44,153 bases of DNA from Deferribacteraceae bacterium (lineage in GTDB: Bacteria; Chrysiogenota; Deferribacteres; Deferribacterales; Deferrivibrionaceae), in the NCBI GenBank assembly GCA_020054865.1, contig JAIHAR010000016.1:1-44153 (forward strand). The letters are read 5' to 3'. Each line of letters begins with the position of its first letter. Positions within the stretch are counted from its first letter, which is position 1. The position numbers and the translations under genes were made by a program. A model generated the notes under the pieces. The model searched no databases. It was not told where the DNA came from and saw only the letters and a program-made list of their open reading frames with translations. Below are positions 26,612 through 36,128 of the stretch, in pieces.

Positions 26612-27847
26612 ATGACGGAAGTGGCGGGTTTTAAAAAGTTAATTTTAGGGGTACAGATGCTTTTTGTAGCATTTGGTGCTCTTGTTCTTGTTCCTCTTTT
26701 AACAGGGCTTGACCCATCTATTGCACTTTTTACTGCCGGGCTTGGTACCCTTGTTTTTCAATTTATTACTAAATCAAAGGTTCCAGTTTTTCTTGCAAGC
26801 TCTTTTGCATTTATTGCACCGATTCAGTACGGAATGAAAAATTTTGGTGTTTCCAAGACACTTGGTGCATTATTTTTTACCGGTTTTGCATATGTTATAT
26901 TCAGTCTTCTTGTTAAAAAGGGTGGGGTAAAAGCTATTGAAAAATATTTACCACCTATAGTGACAGGACCGGTTATAATGGTGATTGGTTTAAAACTTGC
27001 GCCAGTTGCTGTCAATATGGCAAAGAGCTTTGATGGCTCAGGAAATATGGATGGTAAGGCGGTCATCATTTCACTGGTGTCACTGATTACTGCAATTCTT
27101 GTTGTAATGTATGGCAAAAGAGTTTTAAGTCTTATTCCCATTTTAAGCGGAATTGTTGTTGGTTATATACTTTCGCTGATACTTGGAGTTGTTTCGTTTG
27201 AACCGGTTTCCCAGGCAAAATGGTTTATGATTCCATGGATTGAAGCCATGAAGTCTGGAAGTTTTGCCATGCCAACTTTTGACCTTGCAGCGATTATGTT
27301 TATTTTACCTGTTGCCATTGCACCAGCCATTGAGCATGTAGGGGATGTTCTTGCAATTTCTTCTGTAACCGGTAAAAATTATATTCAGGATCCAGGGCTT
27401 CACAGGACACTTCTTGGCGACGGTATTGCTACTTCAGTAGCAGGTATATTGGGTGGACCACCTAATACGACATACTCTGAGGTAACAGGTGCAGTTGCTT
27501 TGACAAAGGCAACTGATGTTGTATATATGAGGATAGCAGCTATTACTGCAATTGTTCTTGCCTTTTTTGGCAAATTGGGCGCTATTTTGAAAACTATACC
27601 TGTGCCTGTTATGGGTGGAATTTTAATTTTACTTTTTGGTATGATCGCTGCAATTGGAATTGGCTCACTGGTTAGAAACAAGGTTGATATGGCAAAATCA
27701 AGGAATCTTGTTATAGCTTCCGTTGTACTTGTAATAGGCATAGGTGATATGGTAATATCTATTTGGAAAGTTACACTTGGTGGGATAGGTCTTGCGGGGC
27801 TTGTCGGAATAATATTGAACATAATTTTACCTGGAGTTGAAAAATGA
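26612..27847 (+). CDS. uraA: Uracil permease (NCS2 family)
   Basis: A 411-residue transporter with about 14 membrane segments. The NCS2 core is clear: [15 protein letters not shown] and [25 protein letters not shown], which hold the substrate-binding acidic residue and the signature. With upp directly following (four-base ATGA overlap) uracil is the most likely substrate, imported with protons. It is separated by 21 bases from the nuclease gene, with GATGAGGTGA as ribosome binding site. Confidence 0.94.
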   Translation: MTEVAGFKKLILGVQMLFVAFGALVLVPLLTGLDPSIALFTAGLGTLVFQFITKSKVPVFLASSFAFIAPIQYGMKNFGVSKTLGALFFTGFAYVIFSLLVKKGGVKAIEKYLPPIVTGPVIMVIGLKLAPVAVNMAKSFDGSGNMDGKAVIISLVSLITAILVVMYGKRVLSLIPILSGIVVGYILSLILGVVSFEPVSQAKWFMIPWIEAMKSGSFAMPTFDLAAIMFILPVAIAPAIEHVGDVLAISSVTGKNYIQDPGLHRTLLGDGIATSVAGILGGPPNTTYSEVTGAVALTKATDVVYMRIAAITAIVLAFFGKLGAILKTIPVPVMGGILILLFGMIAAIGIGSLVRNKVDMAKSRNLVIASVVLVIGIGDMVISIWKVTLGGIGLAGLVGIILNIILPGVEK

Positions 27848-28482
27848 GTTTGCCTAAAAATTTTACTGTTGTTACCCACCCCTTAATTGAGCATAAACTG
27901 ACATATATAAGAGATATAAAGACAAGTAAAAAAGAATTTAAAGAGCTTGTAAATGAAGTTGCTATGCTTATGGCTTATGAAATTACAAAGGATATGCCTC
28001 TGGAAGAAGTAGAAATAGAAACACCAATTTGTAAAACCAAAGCGAAGGTACTGGCAGGTAAAAAACTGGTGTTGGTACCTATTTTAAGAGCTGGTATAGG
28101 TATGGTAGATGGAATATTGAAGTTAGTACCATCTGCAAGAGTTGGGCATATCGGGCTTTACAGAGATGAGGAAACACTAAAACCTGTATCTTATTATTTT
28201 AAAATTCCTTCCAACTGTGAGGACAGGGATTTTATACTTATTGATCCTATGCTTGCAACAGGAGGCTCAGCTGTTTATGCTGCCAATATGCTGAAGGATG
28301 CAGGAGCAAAGAGCATAAAATTTATGTGTCTGATAGCAGCACCTGAAGGGGTTAAAAAGTTTTGTGAATCCCATCCTGATATAAAAGTTTATGCTGCTGC
28401 ACTGGATGAAAAACTTAATGAAAAAGGTTATATTGTCCCAGGTCTTGGTGATGCCGGGGACAGACTATTTGGTACTAAATAA
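27844..28482 (+). CDS. upp: Uracil phosphoribosyltransferase
   Basis: A 212-residue UPRTase. The PRPP-binding motif [12 protein letters not shown] and the C-terminal uracil-binding segment [17 protein letters not shown] are intact, as is the [12 protein letters not shown] loop. It converts uracil and PRPP to UMP. The start overlaps uraA by four bases, so import and capture are expressed together. The length is normal for the family. Confidence 0.98.
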   Translation: MSLPKNFTVVTHPLIEHKLTYIRDIKTSKKEFKELVNEVAMLMAYEITKDMPLEEVEIETPICKTKAKVLAGKKLVLVPILRAGIGMVDGILKLVPSARVGHIGLYRDEETLKPVSYYFKIPSNCEDRDFILIDPMLATGGSAVYAANMLKDAGAKSIKFMCLIAAPEGVKKFCESHPDIKVYAAALDEKLNEKGYIVPGLGDAGDRLFGTK

Positions 28483-28487
28483 GGTTT

Positions 28488-29144
28488 ATGAAGAGATTCA
28501 GGGCGTATTTAAGAAATGTTTTTCTGGCAGGCATACTTACTGTATTGCCTGTCATTGTTACTTACTTCTTTTTAAGTTTTATATTTAAAAAGCTTTCCGG
28601 TTTTCTCATTCCATATCTTGAAACAGTGGCTAATTATTTTAATATTCATTTTACAGATGCCCAAAAGGCCATTTTATCTTTGTCATTTCTTATAATTGCA
28701 ATTTTCTTCATAGGGCTTTTTGCAAAAAATTATTTTGGAAAGAAGGTAATTGGCTTTTTTGAGAGAATTCTTTCTAAAATCCCCTTAATAAGAGGGATAT
28801 ACTCCGCTACAAGGCAGATTATAGATACTTTTCAGTCACCAACAGGTTCAAATTTTAAAAAGGTTGTTTTGGTTGAATATCCAAAAGAAGGGGTATATTC
28901 AGTGGGGTTTGTAACAAAGGAGTCGTCAAATTACTATAATTCCAGGATTGGGAAAAAATGTTCCAATGTTTTTATACCAACTACTCCCAATCCCACATCA
29001 GGATTTATACTTATCATACCAAATGATTCCATTATTGAGCTGGATATGACGATTGAAGAGGGGGTAAAATTTGTTATCTCAGCAGGACTTCTCTCTCCTG
29101 AAAAGATAAGGGAAGAGTTAAGACAAAAAAATAAGATAGAGTGA
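28488..29144 (+). CDS. DUF502 membrane protein
   Basis: A 218-residue protein with two membrane helices (about 12-30 and 60-80) and a soluble C-terminal part. Matches to the DUF502 family include LRNVFLAGILTVLPVIVTYF at the start, IPLIRGIYSATRQIIDTF in the middle, and VFIPTTPNPTSGFILIIP near the end. The family is conserved in many bacteria and plants and has no firm function. The last four bases overlap aroE. Confidence 0.88.
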   Translation: MKRFRAYLRNVFLAGILTVLPVIVTYFFLSFIFKKLSGFLIPYLETVANYFNIHFTDAQKAILSLSFLIIAIFFIGLFAKNYFGKKVIGFFERILSKIPLIRGIYSATRQIIDTFQSPTGSNFKKVVLVEYPKEGVYSVGFVTKESSNYYNSRIGKKCSNVFIPTTPNPTSGFILIIPNDSIIELDMTIEEGVKFVISAGLLSPEKIREELRQKNKIE

Positions 29145-29971
29145 AAATGTATAGTAATACAGGACTTATAGGATACCCATTGGAGCATTCCTTATCACCC
29201 AAAATTCATACATATCTTTATTATAAGTCTTTAATAAATGGTGGTTACTGTTGTTTTGAAATAAATAGAAATGAGTTGGAAGATACAATTAATCAATTTA
29301 AAAGATTCAAATTTAAAGGCTTTAATGTAACCTTGCCTTATAAAATTGATGTTATAAAATTCCTAAATGAGCTAAGTACAGAAGCACAAGAAATTGGTGC
29401 TGTAAATACAGTTAAAATAAGTAATAATAAATTATACGGTTATAATACCGATCTTTATGGAATAATCAAAACCTTTGAACTTTTTTCTGTAAGCCCTCAA
29501 AACAAAAAGATACTGGTTCTTGGTTCAGGAGGAGCATCAAGGGCTTTATTTTACTTTTTAAAAGATAAAAGGTGCCATGTAGATGTGGTAAACAGAACGG
29601 TTATAAACACTGAAAACCTATTGAAAGAAATGAAAATTGAAAAATTTAATATACATGACTTACTTTTTTTGAAAAAAAATAATTATTATGATATAATTAT
29701 AAATACCACATCTGTTGGGATTCAAAATGGAGAGTTTTTTGATATGAAGAATATTAATTGCGGAGAGTTTGCGTTTGATTTTCAATATTCTGTAAGTTCT
29801 CAAACGCCATTCTTATCTATTTATAACTCTCTTGTAGAAAAAAGAGCTGATGGAATTTATATGTTAATATATCAGGCTGTTAAGGCATTTAGTTATTTTC
29901 ATGATATTGAAATTGATGTTAGTTTGGATAAACTTGCAAAATTTATTTATAATAAACGGGTGGGAAAATGA
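29141..29971 (+). CDS. aroE: Shikimate dehydrogenase
   Basis: A 276-residue AroE. The substrate domain starts with GLIGYPLEHSLSP and has GFNVTLPYK, whose lysine is catalytic; NTDLYG contributes the catalytic aspartate. The NADP domain has VLGSGGASRAL. It reduces 3-dehydroshikimate to shikimate in aromatic amino acid synthesis. Start is a GTG at 29,141 overlapping DUF502 by four bases; an ATG six bases later is also possible. The stop overlaps pilB by four bases. It is the only aromatic-pathway gene in the window. Confidence 0.95.
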   Translation: MKMYSNTGLIGYPLEHSLSPKIHTYLYYKSLINGGYCCFEINRNELEDTINQFKRFKFKGFNVTLPYKIDVIKFLNELSTEAQEIGAVNTVKISNNKLYGYNTDLYGIIKTFELFSVSPQNKKILVLGSGGASRALFYFLKDKRCHVDVVNRTVINTENLLKEMKIEKFNIHDLLFLKKNNYYDIIINTTSVGIQNGEFFDMKNINCGEFAFDFQYSVSSQTPFLSIYNSLVEKRADGIYMLIYQAVKAFSYFHDIEIDVSLDKLAKFIYNKRVGK

Positions 29972-31662
29972 TTTCTTCTAAGATAGGAGCTATTTTACTC
30001 AGCGAAAATTTAATTACTCAGGAGCAACTTGAGAAAGCACTTGAAGTACAGAAAAAAGAAGGGGGAAGGTTAGGATCAATTCTTATAAAACTTGGTTTTG
30101 TAGATGAGAAGAAGATAGCCGAGTTTTTGAGCAAGCAGTATAGTGTGCCGTATGTTGATTTGTCTGCAGTTCATATTGAGCCTAAAATATTGAACCTGAT
30201 TCCAAAAGACCTTTGTAGAAAGTTTCTTGTAATACCTTTTGACAGGGAAGGACAAACAATAAAAGTGGCAATAGCAGACCCTTCAAATGTGTATGCTCTT
30301 GAAGAGTTGAGATTTGTGTCCGGCTTCAATGTGCGACCCTTTGTGGCAGTAGAATCTACCATCAGGGAATTTCTGGATAAACAGGCTGATGCCGAAGAGC
30401 AAGTTTTGGCAGAGTTTGATAATCTTGATATTGCTGACCTTCAGTTTGAGGAGAGTGAAGAGGAAGTTGACCTTACAGAGCTTAAAAAAGAAGTGGAAGA
30501 TGCCCCTATAGTAAAATTGGTTAATTATATTTTGACTGAGGCTGTGAAAAGGGGGGCATCGGATATACATGTGGAACCTTATGAAAAGGATTTCAGGATA
30601 AGGTTCAGGATTGATGGGGTAATGCACGAGTTTATAAGGCCACCCAAAAATATAAAGGATGCCCTTACTTCAAGACTCAAAATATTGGCAGAACTTGACA
30701 TTGCCGAAAGAAGATTGCCGCAGGATGGCAGGATAAAAATAAAAATATCTAACAAGGCTATAGATATGAGGGTTTCTACCCTCCCGGTGCTTTATGGTGA
30801 AAAGGTTGTTTTAAGGATTCTTGACAAGTCTAACTTGCAACTTGACCTTGAAAAGTTAGGTTTTGAGCCGGAGTCTCTAAAAGTTTTCTTAAAGGGGATA
30901 GAAAGTCCGTATGGTATGGTTTTGGTAACTGGTCCCACTGGTAGTGGTAAATCTACTACTCTATATTCAGCTCTTAGCAGACTTAATAAGGAAGATACTA
31001 ACATTATGACTGCAGAAGACCCGGTAGAATACAATATTTTTGGCATTAATCAGGTACAAATGAAAGATGAGATAGGACTTAATTTTGCTGCAGCCCTAAG
31101 AAGCTTTTTGAGGCAAGACCCTGATATAATTATGGTAGGTGAAATTCGAGATTACGAGACTGCTGAAATAGCAATCAAAGCTGCACTGACCGGACACCTT
31201 GTTCTTTCTACTTTGCATACAAACGATGCTCCAAGTACTGTAAATAGGCTTTTGAATATGGGTATAGAACCGTTTCTGGTTGCATCATCCACAGTTGTTA
31301 TTTTAGCTCAGAGACTTGCGAGGAAGATTTGTAAAAACTGCGCTGAAAAGATAAAACTCCCTCAGGAAGCATTACTTTCAGTTGGTTTTAGAAAAGAGGA
31401 GTTAAGTGAGTTTACACCATATAGGGGGAAAGGGTGTGATGCGTGTAATAACACTGGCTATAAGGGAAGAGTTGCCTTATATGAAGTTATGGGTATTTCT
31501 GACTCAATTAAGGAGTTAATTTTACGAGGTGCTACTGCTACAGAGCTTAAAGAACAGGCCGTGAAAGAAGGGATGCTTACACTTCGCAGAAGTGGTCTTG
31601 AAAAGGTAAAAAAAGGTTTAACTTCAATAGAAGAGGTAGTAAGAGTAACTTTTGCTGACTAA
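29968..31662 (+). CDS. pilB: Type IV pilus extension ATPase PilB
   Basis: A 564-residue GspE/PilB-family ATPase. The N-terminal MshEN-type domain (about 1-140) starts GAILLSENLITQEQLEKAL; in relatives it can bind c-di-GMP, which is not shown here. The motor domain has Walker A GPTGSGKSTT, an Asp box (EDPVEYN), Walker B with DPDIIMVGEIRD, and a four-cysteine zinc site (CKNC and CDAC). It powers pilin assembly. It overlaps aroE by four bases and leads into pilT and pilC. Confidence 0.95.
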   Translation: MISSKIGAILLSENLITQEQLEKALEVQKKEGGRLGSILIKLGFVDEKKIAEFLSKQYSVPYVDLSAVHIEPKILNLIPKDLCRKFLVIPFDREGQTIKVAIADPSNVYALEELRFVSGFNVRPFVAVESTIREFLDKQADAEEQVLAEFDNLDIADLQFEESEEEVDLTELKKEVEDAPIVKLVNYILTEAVKRGASDIHVEPYEKDFRIRFRIDGVMHEFIRPPKNIKDALTSRLKILAELDIAERRLPQDGRIKIKISNKAIDMRVSTLPVLYGEKVVLRILDKSNLQLDLEKLGFEPESLKVFLKGIESPYGMVLVTGPTGSGKSTTLYSALSRLNKEDTNIMTAEDPVEYNIFGINQVQMKDEIGLNFAAALRSFLRQDPDIIMVGEIRDYETAEIAIKAALTGHLVLSTLHTNDAPSTVNRLLNMGIEPFLVASSTVVILAQRLARKICKNCAEKIKLPQEALLSVGFRKEELSEFTPYRGKGCDACNNTGYKGRVALYEVMGISDSIKELILRGATATELKEQAVKEGMLTLRRSGLEKVKKGLTSIEEVVRVTFAD

Positions 31663-31674
31663 AAAGGGGGCAGT

Positions 31675-32763
31675 ATGTATTCATTGCAGGATTTATTGCA
31701 AAAAATGATAGAACTTAATGCAAGCGACCTTCACCTGACTGTTGGCTCTACACCGGTTTACAGAATTAACGGTGAGCTTGTTAAATTGGAAGGAGAGAAA
31801 CTTACACCAAACATTATCAAGCAAATGTGTTACAGCATAATGAGCGAAGCACAAAAGAAAAGATTTGAAGAGGAAATGGAGCTTGATTCTTCTTTCGGTA
31901 TAAAGGGATTAAGTAGATTCAGGGCAAACTTTTTTATGCAAAGGGGTGCCGTGGCAGCAGCTTTCAGAAAAATCCCTTACGAAGTGTTAGGTTTTGATGA
32001 GCTTGGTTTGCCTCAAATTATTTCAACTCTCTGTGAAAAGCCAAGAGGGCTTGTTCTAGTTACCGGGCCTACCGGTAGCGGTAAATCTACCACACTGGCA
32101 GCTATGATTGATAAGATAAATCGTGAAAAGAAAGTGCACATTATTACTATAGAAGATCCCATTGAATATCTGCACCCTCATAAAATGGCTATGGTAAACC
32201 AAAGGGAAGTAAAAGCCGACACAAAGACATTCACTACAGCACTAAAATATATTTTAAGACAGGATCCTGATGTAGTCTTGATTGGTGAAATGAGAGACCT
32301 TGAGACTATTGAAGCTGCTTTGACTGTATCTGAAACAGGTCACCTTACTTTAGGTACACTTCACACAAATAGTGCGATACAAACCATAAATAGGATTGTT
32401 GACGTTTTTCCTCCTCACCAGCAGTCCCAAATAAGAGCTCAATTATCATTTGTACTGGAAGGGATTGTATGTCAGCAGCTTTTACAGCGAGCTGATAATC
32501 AGGGTAGGGTTGTCGCCTGTGAAGTAATGATTCCAAATTCTGCTATAAGAAACCTTATAAGAGAGGATAAATTACACCAGATTTATTCAATGATGCAATC
32601 AGGTCAAAGTGAGCACGGCATGATAACAATGAGTCAGTCATTATTCAATTTATATTCAAAAGGGCTTATTTCTTATGATGATGCTGTTAACAAGGCAGTT
32701 TATCCTGATGAGGTAAGGCAGATGATAGATAGGGCAGGAGTAAACAGAGGCAGGAGGATTTGA
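31675..32763 (+). CDS. pilT: Type IV pilus retraction ATPase PilT
   Basis: A 362-residue ATPase, normal for PilT. Motifs: Walker A TGPTGSGKSTTLAA, Asp box EDPIEYLH, Walker B DPDVVLIGEMRDLET, and His box TGHLTLGTLHTNSA. It depolymerises pili for twitching motility. AAAAAGGGGGCAGT precedes the ATG as ribosome binding site. The stop TGA shares a base with the pilC start (TGATG). Confidence 0.97.
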   Translation: MYSLQDLLQKMIELNASDLHLTVGSTPVYRINGELVKLEGEKLTPNIIKQMCYSIMSEAQKKRFEEEMELDSSFGIKGLSRFRANFFMQRGAVAAAFRKIPYEVLGFDELGLPQIISTLCEKPRGLVLVTGPTGSGKSTTLAAMIDKINREKKVHIITIEDPIEYLHPHKMAMVNQREVKADTKTFTTALKYILRQDPDVVLIGEMRDLETIEAALTVSETGHLTLGTLHTNSAIQTINRIVDVFPPHQQSQIRAQLSFVLEGIVCQQLLQRADNQGRVVACEVMIPNSAIRNLIREDKLHQIYSMMQSGQSEHGMITMSQSLFNLYSKGLISYDDAVNKAVYPDEVRQMIDRAGVNRGRRI

Positions 32764-33971
32764 TGGCCAAGTTTATTTATAGAGGGAAAGATGACAAAGG
32801 TAATTTTGTTGATGGCGTTATTGTGGCTGATAACAAAAATGAAGCTCTCAGCTCTCTTAAAAACAGAAGAATAAACGTAGAAGAATTAAAATATGACTGG
32901 AAAAATCTTGAACTTTCCTTTGGCGAAAAAATTACCGATGAAGATATCGTAATTGCAACAAGGCAGCTTGCCACGATGATTAGTGCAGGTCTTTCACTTG
33001 TTAAATCTCTTGACATACTTGCTTCTCAGGCATCGAAGAAGAAAATGAGAAAAATGTTTACTGATATAAAAAATCAGATAGAGCAGGGGGCACAATTCAA
33101 CAAGGCTTTGCAAAAGTACAAACTTATTTTTGGAGATTTGTATATTAATATGGTTGCTGCAGGTGAAGCAGGCGGTTTGCTTGATAATGTGCTTGACAGA
33201 TTAGCCATTTATATGGAGAAAGCGATATCTTTAAAAAGGAAAGTCAAAGCAGCTATGATGTATCCTTCTATTGTTCTTATTGTAGCTGTTGCAGTTGTTT
33301 GGGGGCTTCTTGTTTTTATTATTCCTAAATTCAAGGAGATGTATGAAGGGTTTGGTGGCTCACTTCCTGCTCTTACCCAATTTACGATAAATTTGAGTGA
33401 GTTTCTGGGTAGCTGGTATGGAGGTGGAGTTATATTAGGTGTAATAGTGATTACTTCGATAACAGTAAGTACATTGTATAAAAGGACAGAAAAAGGTAAA
33501 TTTGTAATTGACAGAATGATGTTGAAAATTCCCAAAATTGGAGATTTGTTGAAAAAAGTTTCTGTGGCAAAATTTTCAAGAACATTTGGGACTCTTTTAA
33601 ATAGCGGTGTCCCGATACTTGATGCACTTGATATTGTTGCTAAAACAAGCGGCAACAAATATATTGAAAAACATCTTATCAAGAGCAAAGCCGATATCGA
33701 GCAGGGTAAAAATATTGTATATCCTCTTGAAAAAGCAGGTGTTTTCCCACCTATGGTTACACAAATGATATCTGTTGGAGAGGAAACCGGAGCACTTGAC
33801 CAGATGCTTTCCAAAATAGCAGATTTTTATGATGATGAAGTTGATAGAGCTGTTGAAGGGCTTACAAAGATGATAGAGCCTATGCTGATGTTGATTGTTG
33901 GTGGCTCAGTAGGTTTTATTATTATTGCAATGTATCTGCCTATATTTAAACTAGGTGATGTAATACAGTAA
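32763..33971 (+). CDS. pilC: Type IV pilus inner-membrane platform protein PilC
   Basis: A 402-residue GspF-family protein with two repeats of the cytoplasmic T2SSF domain (about 65-190 and 270-395) and three membrane helices. Repeat signatures include RQLATMISAGLSLVKSLDIL and FSRTFGTLLNSGVPILDALDI, and GEETGALDQMLSKIADFYDDEVD near the end. I start at the ATG at 32,763, five bases after AGGAGG, overlapping the pilT stop by one base; a TTG three bases upstream is too close to that site. PilC couples PilB and PilT to the pilus base. Confidence 0.96.
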   Translation: MAKFIYRGKDDKGNFVDGVIVADNKNEALSSLKNRRINVEELKYDWKNLELSFGEKITDEDIVIATRQLATMISAGLSLVKSLDILASQASKKKMRKMFTDIKNQIEQGAQFNKALQKYKLIFGDLYINMVAAGEAGGLLDNVLDRLAIYMEKAISLKRKVKAAMMYPSIVLIVAVAVVWGLLVFIIPKFKEMYEGFGGSLPALTQFTINLSEFLGSWYGGGVILGVIVITSITVSTLYKRTEKGKFVIDRMMLKIPKIGDLLKKVSVAKFSRTFGTLLNSGVPILDALDIVAKTSGNKYIEKHLIKSKADIEQGKNIVYPLEKAGVFPPMVTQMISVGEETGALDQMLSKIADFYDDEVDRAVEGLTKMIEPMLMLIVGGSVGFIIIAMYLPIFKLGDVIQ

Positions 33972-33986
33972 TAATTGAGTTTTTGA

Positions 33987-35495
33987 ATGATTAATAACAA
34001 AACTAACAACCTTATATTGCTCATAAGGTTGTTTCTTTTTTTTACAATAGTTTTGGTTAATTTGATATCGGGTTTTAATTCAGGTGCTTCATCACCTTTT
34101 TCATTGGATTTTTTTATTATTATAACTATATTTTCATTAATTATTTTTATTGGTCAAAACTTTATCAGTCAGACTATTTTATTTTATGTTCAAGGGTTAT
34201 TTGATCTGTTGATGGTTTCGTATTTTGTTAAAAGTACAGGTTTTTTTGATAGCCCATATATTGTATTTTATTCAATTATTATAATTTACATGTGTTTTTT
34301 TGAAGGTATAAAAGCCGGCTTATTTTCAATTTTAGGTTTTATAATTATTATAAGTTATTTTACTGCAAGTGTTTATTTGCATACAAAAAGTAATATTGTT
34401 AATGAATATGTTGCAAGGGGTTTTCAGTACGGATTGTCCTTTGTTATAATAATGCTCTTAACATCGTATTTGCATAAAGTATATTCAATTAAAAATAAAG
34501 AAAAGGCGGATATTGAAGAAAAGTTAAAATATATTGAAAATCTATATAAAAGCATTCTTGATAATATAGATATAGGAATAATTTTGTTGAGCAAAAATGG
34601 CATCATTATTTCTTGCAATAATGCAGGAAACAAAATTTTGAGTGTAAATGGAACAATAGTTGGAAAGAAATTGACGGATATCCTGGATGTTAAATCTGAT
34701 GATGAAATTGTAAAGTACAATAACAAATTCATCGGCTATAAATTGCAACCCTTTTACTATGATAATTTGCTTTCGGGAGAATTATTTATCTTTCAGGATG
34801 TTACAGAAAAAGAAAATTTGCGCTCACAGCTTCATGAACAGGAGAAGCTTGCAATATTAGGACAGTTTTCAACGATTATCGCTCATGAAATAAAAAATCC
34901 TTTGGGAGCGATTAAAGGGAGTTTACAAATTCTTAAAAAAAATAAAATTGAAAATTTAAAATTGTTTAACATAGTCGAGCGTGAAATCAGCAGGCTTGAT
35001 AATACATTAAATAACCTTCTTCTGGTTGTTAAAGACAAAAGGCTTACAAACGAGGTCATTTCACTGGATATCATTGTAAAGAATTTTGTCAATGAACTCA
35101 AATATTATGAACTATTTGAAGATATTAATATTGTGATAGAATTAGCCGGAGATGATTTCAGGGTAAATATCTCTGCAGGTGAGATTAAACAAGTTGTTTG
35201 GAATCTTGTTTTAAACAGCTTTCAAATAAAAAATAATGTGAATATTTTTATCACAATAACGAAGACAGGTGATAATGTGGTAATGCATTATAAAGATGAT
35301 GGTCCCGGAATGAACAAGGAAATTAAAAACATGGTTTTTAAACCTTTCTTTACTACCAAAAAAACTGGCAGCGGGCTTGGCCTATATGTTATTAAAATAA
35401 TCTGTGACAAATATGGAATAAAAGCCGATGTATTTGATAATACTGAAACTTTAGGTGGTTTTGCAATAGAATTTAAATTTCCTCTAATTTCTTAA
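33987..35495 (+). CDS. Membrane sensor histidine kinase, PilS-like
   Basis: A 502-residue kinase. About six membrane helices cover residues 9-160, with little periplasmic sequence between them, as in PilS. A PAS domain follows (about 183-275), then the phosphoacceptor helix with H300 in IIAHEIKNPLGAIKG, and an ATP-binding domain with NLVLNSFQ, DDGPGM and GSGLGLYVIK. It lies directly after pilC, and a PilR-type regulator is encoded at 17,506, so it probably controls pilin expression. Its 3' end overlaps the opposing MerR gene by 12 bases, so no terminator sits between them. Confidence 0.87.
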   Translation: MINNKTNNLILLIRLFLFFTIVLVNLISGFNSGASSPFSLDFFIIITIFSLIIFIGQNFISQTILFYVQGLFDLLMVSYFVKSTGFFDSPYIVFYSIIIIYMCFFEGIKAGLFSILGFIIIISYFTASVYLHTKSNIVNEYVARGFQYGLSFVIIMLLTSYLHKVYSIKNKEKADIEEKLKYIENLYKSILDNIDIGIILLSKNGIIISCNNAGNKILSVNGTIVGKKLTDILDVKSDDEIVKYNNKFIGYKLQPFYYDNLLSGELFIFQDVTEKENLRSQLHEQEKLAILGQFSTIIAHEIKNPLGAIKGSLQILKKNKIENLKLFNIVEREISRLDNTLNNLLLVVKDKRLTNEVISLDIIVKNFVNELKYYELFEDINIVIELAGDDFRVNISAGEIKQVVWNLVLNSFQIKNNVNIFITITKTGDNVVMHYKDDGPGMNKEIKNMVFKPFFTTKKTGSGLGLYVIKIICDKYGIKADVFDNTETLGGFAIEFKFPLIS

Positions 35496-35804
35496 AATTT
35501 TTAAAATATTGCTTAATTCTTCTTTAATCTGGTTAATGTTTATTTTTGATTGAGTCTCGGTTGCTATACTGCTGTCTTTTAAAGCCTTTTTTGCACCTTC
35601 TATAGTCATGCGCTTGTTATACAAAAGATCTTTGATCTTATTGATAGTTTCAATATTTTTCTGAGTGTAAAGCCTTCTCTTTGAAGTTGTTTTAAAAGGT
35701 CTGATTTCCTTAAACTCTTTTTCCCAAAACCTCAAAACAGAAGGCTTTAAATCGGTTATAGAGCAAACTTCACTAATTTTATAATATATCTTGTTATTAT
35801 GCAT
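35484..35804 (-). CDS. MerR-family transcriptional regulator
   Basis: A 106-residue protein. The N-terminal winged helix-turn-helix (about 6-75) has YKISEVCSITDLKPSVLRFWEKEF and RRLYTQKNIETINKIKDLL, typical of MerR regulators. There is no long effector-binding domain, only a short helical C terminus, so the inducer is unknown. It overlaps ihfA by eight bases at its start, a pairing found in many proteobacteria. Its 3' end overlaps the pilS-like gene tail to tail. Confidence 0.88.
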   Translation of the reverse strand: MHNNKIYYKISEVCSITDLKPSVLRFWEKEFKEIRPFKTTSKRRLYTQKNIETINKIKDLLYNKRMTIEGAKKALKDSSIATETQSKININQIKEELSNILKILRN

Positions 35805-36072
35805 TTACCTCTTCTTTAAAAAGTTGGCTTGGTCTGAAGACTACAACAGTTCTTGGTTCAATAACCTTTTCTTCACCTGTCTTGGGGTTTCTTCCAATTC
35901 TTCTTCCCCTGACTTTCACATCAAAGTTGCCAAAGCCGGAAATTTTAACGTTATTTTTAGATAAAATTTCTTCTCTCATTATTTCAAAGACTCTGTCAAC
36001 AACATCAGCGATATCTTTTTTGGTAATACCTAAACCTTCGTAAATTTTTTCTACTATTTCAGCTTTTGTCAT
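35797..36072 (-). CDS. ihfA: Integration host factor alpha subunit
   Basis: A 91-residue DNA-bending protein of the HU/IHF family. MTKAEIVEKIYEGLGITKKD begins the helical dimer part; ISGFGNFDVKVRGRRIGRNP and VVFRPSQLFKE form the beta arms with the DNA-intercalating proline in GRNPKTGE. Sequence and pairing with a merR-like gene favour IHF alpha over HU. GGGGGTG lies before the ATG. IHF often assists sigma-54 promoters, which fits the PilR-like activator encoded here. Confidence 0.9.
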   Translation of the reverse strand: MTKAEIVEKIYEGLGITKKDIADVVDRVFEIMREEILSKNNVKISGFGNFDVKVRGRRIGRNPKTGEEKVIEPRTVVVFRPSQLFKEEVNA

Positions 36073-36095
36073 ATTGCACCCCCGTATTATCGTAA

Positions 36096-36124
36096 GTTTT
36101 AAAGCAATTTTTTTTTATAGTCAA
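36096..36124 (-). promoter_or_regulatory. Putative sigma-70 promoter of ihfA
   Basis: On the minus strand TTGACT (36,119-36,124), a 17-bp spacer and TAAAAC (36,096-36,101) match the consensus at 5 and 4 of 6 positions. The spacer contains a run of nine A, likely curved DNA. Transcription would start near 36,089, about 17 nt before the ATG. Confidence 0.55.
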
Positions 36125-36128
36125 CATT

